Positions 61,957 to 64,000 of a DNA stretch of 64,000 nt are shown piece by piece. Source of the stretch: Heterodera schachtii (taxonomy: Eukaryota > Nematoda > Chromadorea > Rhabditida > Heteroderidae); contig SIJG01000144.1 of NCBI GenBank assembly GCA_023374025.1, positions 183,742 to 247,741 on the forward strand. The letters are read 5' to 3'. The notes under the pieces were generated by a model. The model was not told the origin of the DNA, ran no database searches, and was given only the letters and a program-made list of their open reading frames with translations. Both the position numbers and the translations under genes were made by a program. Position 1 is the first letter of the stretch; each line of letters starts with the position of its first letter.

Positions 61957-62571
61957 TTACGTTGGGCAGTAGCGTGACTCGTGATTATTACACTGTCTTG
62001 ACGCGAAATAAATTGGCCTAAGCTGACCCAATTCGTCTGCTTGGCAAAGAACAGCCGACAAACCGATTTTGCTAGCATCAGTTAACATAACAAATTGACG
62101 TTGCGGGTTTTCCATTGCCGCTTTAAAATCCGGAAAATACAGAACTACTTGATCCAAAATACTCTTTTTCAGTGTTCTAATCGCTCCAAATTCAGTTTCT
62201 CCCATTTCGAATTTCACGTCTTTTTTAAGTAGACGAAAAAGTGGTTTGGCCAATGCTCCAAAACCAAAAATGTATTTTCTGTAATAAGTGAAAAATCCGA
62301 GGAGTGAATGTAATTCTTTTTTCGTTTTAGAAGTTGGAAGGTTGATAATTGGTTTGACTTTGTCAGTGTCCATCTTTATGCCTTTACGGGTCAGAATGTG
62401 GCCAAGGAAAGGAATTTCCGTTGCGGCAAAGCGGCATTTTGTAATTTTGAGTTTCAGTCCCGCTGCTTTAATGCGTTCAAAAACTGTTTGAAGGTCTGTT
62501 AAATGATCGCTCCAGGTCTCGGAAGCAATCAGGATATCATCAATGTATATGAACACTGAATCGTTTACCAT
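61957..62571 (-). pseudogene. pol: Reverse transcriptase YIDD/thumb and start of RNase H
   Basis: The stretch begins directly after the in-frame TAA and in the same frame as the upstream RT half. It holds the polymerase box VFIYIDDILIAS (catalytic D11 and D12), then GLKLKITKCRFA and FLGHILTRKGI, the usual connection segment. The RNase H domain follows, with its first catalytic aspartate in VMLTDASKIGLSAVLCQ (D165) and PIYFASRQCNNHESRYCPT. It then stops at TAA 61957-61959. By alignment to known RNases H this stop falls on the Glu of the T-E-L-x-A motif, a metal-binding catalytic residue. That assignment is from family knowledge, not from a computed alignment. Confidence 0.92.
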
Positions 62572-63228
62572 TTAATCGAAAAGTCGAGTCATGAAGCCTT
62601 GGAAAGTCGCTACTGCATTACAAAGACCAAAAGGTAAAACTGTAAATTCATGCAGTCCAAATTCCGTAACAAAAGCAGTCTTTTCGACTGATTCGGGTTC
62701 CATTTTTATTTGCCAGTAACCTGACATAAAATCGATAACAGAGAAAAATTTTCGTCCCCCGAGTGCCAAAAGAGTATTGTCTATGTTTGGTAAAGGAAAT
62801 GCGTCTTTTACTGTAACTGAATTTAGGCCTCTGTAATCAACACAGAAACGGAGGGTTCCGTCGCGTTTTGGAACAATCACTATTGGCGATGCCCAAGGTG
62901 AAAAAGATGGTCTGATCAGGCCTCTCCCAAGATAATCATTGATCATTTCAGCCACCTTTTCTCGGTAAGCGTATGGAACGGGCCTATGTTTTGCTTTGAT
63001 CGGTTTTGCATCACCCGTATCAATTTTGTGTTCGACCAAATTCGTTTGTGTCAACTCATTTTCAGAAATTGCGAAAATTTCTCCGAAATTACTGATCAAT
63101 TTTTCAAATGCTGCAAATTCTTCAATCGACATACTGTTCGACTGACTATTCAAAAAATCACGAATTCCATTGTCGCGGGCATCATTTTCTGCACCAATCG
63201 AAGAAACTGTAAAATTATTCACTAGCAA
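62572..63228 (-). pseudogene. pol: Reverse transcriptase, fingers and first palm half
   Basis: This is the RNA-dependent DNA polymerase of a Ty3/gypsy element. The 218-residue open stretch shows VEHKIDTGDAKPIK (about 65-78), the fingers motif RGLIRPSFSPWASPIVIVPK (102-121), LRFCVDYRGLN (126-136), the first catalytic aspartate in FSVIDFMSGYW (D166) and LPFGLCNA (198-205). The frame stops at TAA 62572-62574, between LPFGL and the YIDD box, and the next open stretch continues in the same frame. A single nonsense change therefore splits the polymerase core. The apparent start is not real, because the protein should be continuous with the protease upstream. Confidence 0.93.
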
Positions 63229-64000
63229 TAAGAAGTGAGCGAATTTTCAGTCTCCGATATCAAAAGTGCAGGAGTTAATTCGGCAATTATTTCTTTTTCA
63301 GAAATCTGCACGAATTGATTGGACTTGTTCAGAATTGGCACCGTTATCTTTCCTTCTTCAACCTTTCCAACGGTTGGCTCCAATTTATGAGGACTTTTCT
63401 CATTGACAGCTGTGATGACAACATCTTTACCATTCCATTCGTTTCCAACTGACAATGTTACAAATTGCATTGTGAACGGTTTTAAAGTTGTTTGATAAAT
63501 GACACTGACAGTGTTTTTCTTTTGGGGGTTTATTTCCTCAAAATTAATCATTTCTTTGTTGGGGATGTCAAAAAGACAGAAACCCAAGGAACGCAACGCA
63601 TTTGTACCGATAAGTAAGTCGAATCCGAAGGGGGCACTTGTAATGTGAAAACAAACATTAGTTGTTTTACAACCATCCCGGAAGACAGGGAGTGAAATGA
63701 CTCCAAAGCATTCTAATTCTTTGCCATTCACATCAGAAACTCGGGCTGAAACGCGATTAAATCCGTTTTTATAAAGTTCCAATTTTCCGTTTATTATCAG
63801 TTCGTAGAAAAATTTTCCGCCCATTAAAGAGATTTGTGCTCCACCGTCAAGCATTGCGGTGGCCGGGGTTTCAAAAACTTTGAGCTCAACCGTAACCATT
63901 TTTCCGATTACTGGACTTTCCCCTGTTTTGTCTGGCTTCGTTTTTGCCTTATCCAACTCGTTTCTTAAAAATTCAACCACTTCTCTTTCCAACTTAACAC
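63222..64000 (-). pseudogene. pol: Retropepsin-like aspartic protease region of pol (open at window edge)
   Basis: This is the aspartic protease domain that would cut Gag-Pol. The frame is open to the window edge, so the true start is outside. Counting from a TTG at 63992, the active-site motif is LDGGAQISLM at residues 48-57. The usual retropepsin triad is D-T/S-G, so the second position is Gly here, which is unusual. A second hallmark, FDLLIGTNALRSLGF, matches the hydrophobic-Gly segment of the C-terminal half of the fold. The frame ends at a TAG at 63222, while the downstream RT frame is offset and overlaps by a few bases. An indel near 63225 is therefore likely. Identification rests on these motifs plus position directly upstream of RT. 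Confidence 0.8.

Larger units (their letters stand above)
58205..64000 (-). mobile_element. Ty3/gypsy-like LTR retrotransposon, 3' portion, degenerate
   Basis: The minus strand carries, in order, retropepsin, reverse transcriptase, RNase H, integrase, an acidic tail, an unknown domain, an SGNH-like domain, an Arg/Gly-rich tail, a polypurine tract and an LTR. Integrase downstream of RT-RNase H is the Ty3/gypsy (Metaviridae) order. The GC content is visibly much higher than in the preceding 58 kb, which suggests a fairly recent arrival or weaker decay. Gag, the primer-binding site and the 5' LTR are not in the window. In-frame TAA stops lie at 62572-62574, 61957-61959 and 60018-60020. Frameshifts are inferred near 63225, 61250-61290, 61105, 60770, 60400, 59500 and 59000. 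I see the domains directly; that one ancestral reading frame joined them is inference from the way motifs continue across each break. Confidence 0.93.

Noticed and set aside
60018..62574. Three in-frame stops, all TAA, suggesting reassigned TAA codons
   Set aside because: The same element also has about seven frameshifts, and three TAA are expected from simple decay of GAA/AAA codons in an AT-biased genome.

Overview
The window is a eukaryotic nuclear sequence of extreme A+T richness. From position 1 to about 58.2 kb almost every stretch reads as A/T runs with stops in all frames, and I can support no intact protein gene there. The last 5.8 kb (58205 to 64000) is visibly much richer in G+C and carries the 3' part of a Ty3/gypsy-like LTR retrotransposon on the minus strand. 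The base composition, the element type and the abundance of small inverted-repeat elements fit an AT-rich invertebrate. A nematode of the root-knot kind is my best guess, but nothing in the window proves it. Layout, 1 to 58.2 kb: an AT-rich background is broken by short GC-rich islands, and nearly all of these are self-complementary or repeated. They are: two inverted-repeat hairpins and a poly-C island (1.4-2.0 kb); an iterated ATATG-CATAAA block (3.5 kb); an 83-bp TA-flanked palindromic element (5.05 kb); a poly-G island (9.1 kb); a degenerate tRNA(Leu/Ser)-like relic (18.5 kb) beside a CCGGGTC repeat cluster (18.7 kb); a CGGCGG module (24.2 kb) whose relatives sit at 47.3 and 47.5 kb; a ~515-bp foldback element with two opposed 15-bp repeat arrays (25.5-26.0 kb); a diverged tandem module followed by a nested GC hairpin (33.6-33.96 kb); a repeat-word island (42.6-43.3 kb); a second nested hairpin leading into a 70-bp GC-rich minisatellite (44.9-46.0 kb); a 1.2-kb TA-flanked element with CCAGGTC repeats at both ends (46.94-48.14 kb); a nearly perfect ~440-bp duplication (51.4 and 53.2 kb); and a 604-bp TA-flanked element with 19-bp terminal inverted repeats (54.84-55.45 kb). 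Several older dispersed or tandem duplications are also visible (0.74/30.07 kb, 2.5/28.7 kb, 35.1/36.2 kb, 57.2/57.5 kb). Layout, 58.2 to 64 kb, read on the minus strand: protease (cut by the window edge), reverse transcriptase, RNase H, integrase with zinc finger, D-35-E core and GPF module, an acidic repeated tail, a domain I do not recognise, an SGNH/GDSL-hydrolase-like domain, an Arg/Gly-rich tail, a polypurine tract, and a ~250-bp TGT...ACA LTR. The gag region and 5' LTR lie beyond the right edge. About ten stops and frameshifts break the reading frame, so this copy looks dead (or the assembly carries indel errors). The most unusual point is the SGNH-like cargo downstream of integrase, where an envelope gene would sit in a retrovirus-like element, and where no membrane segment is present.
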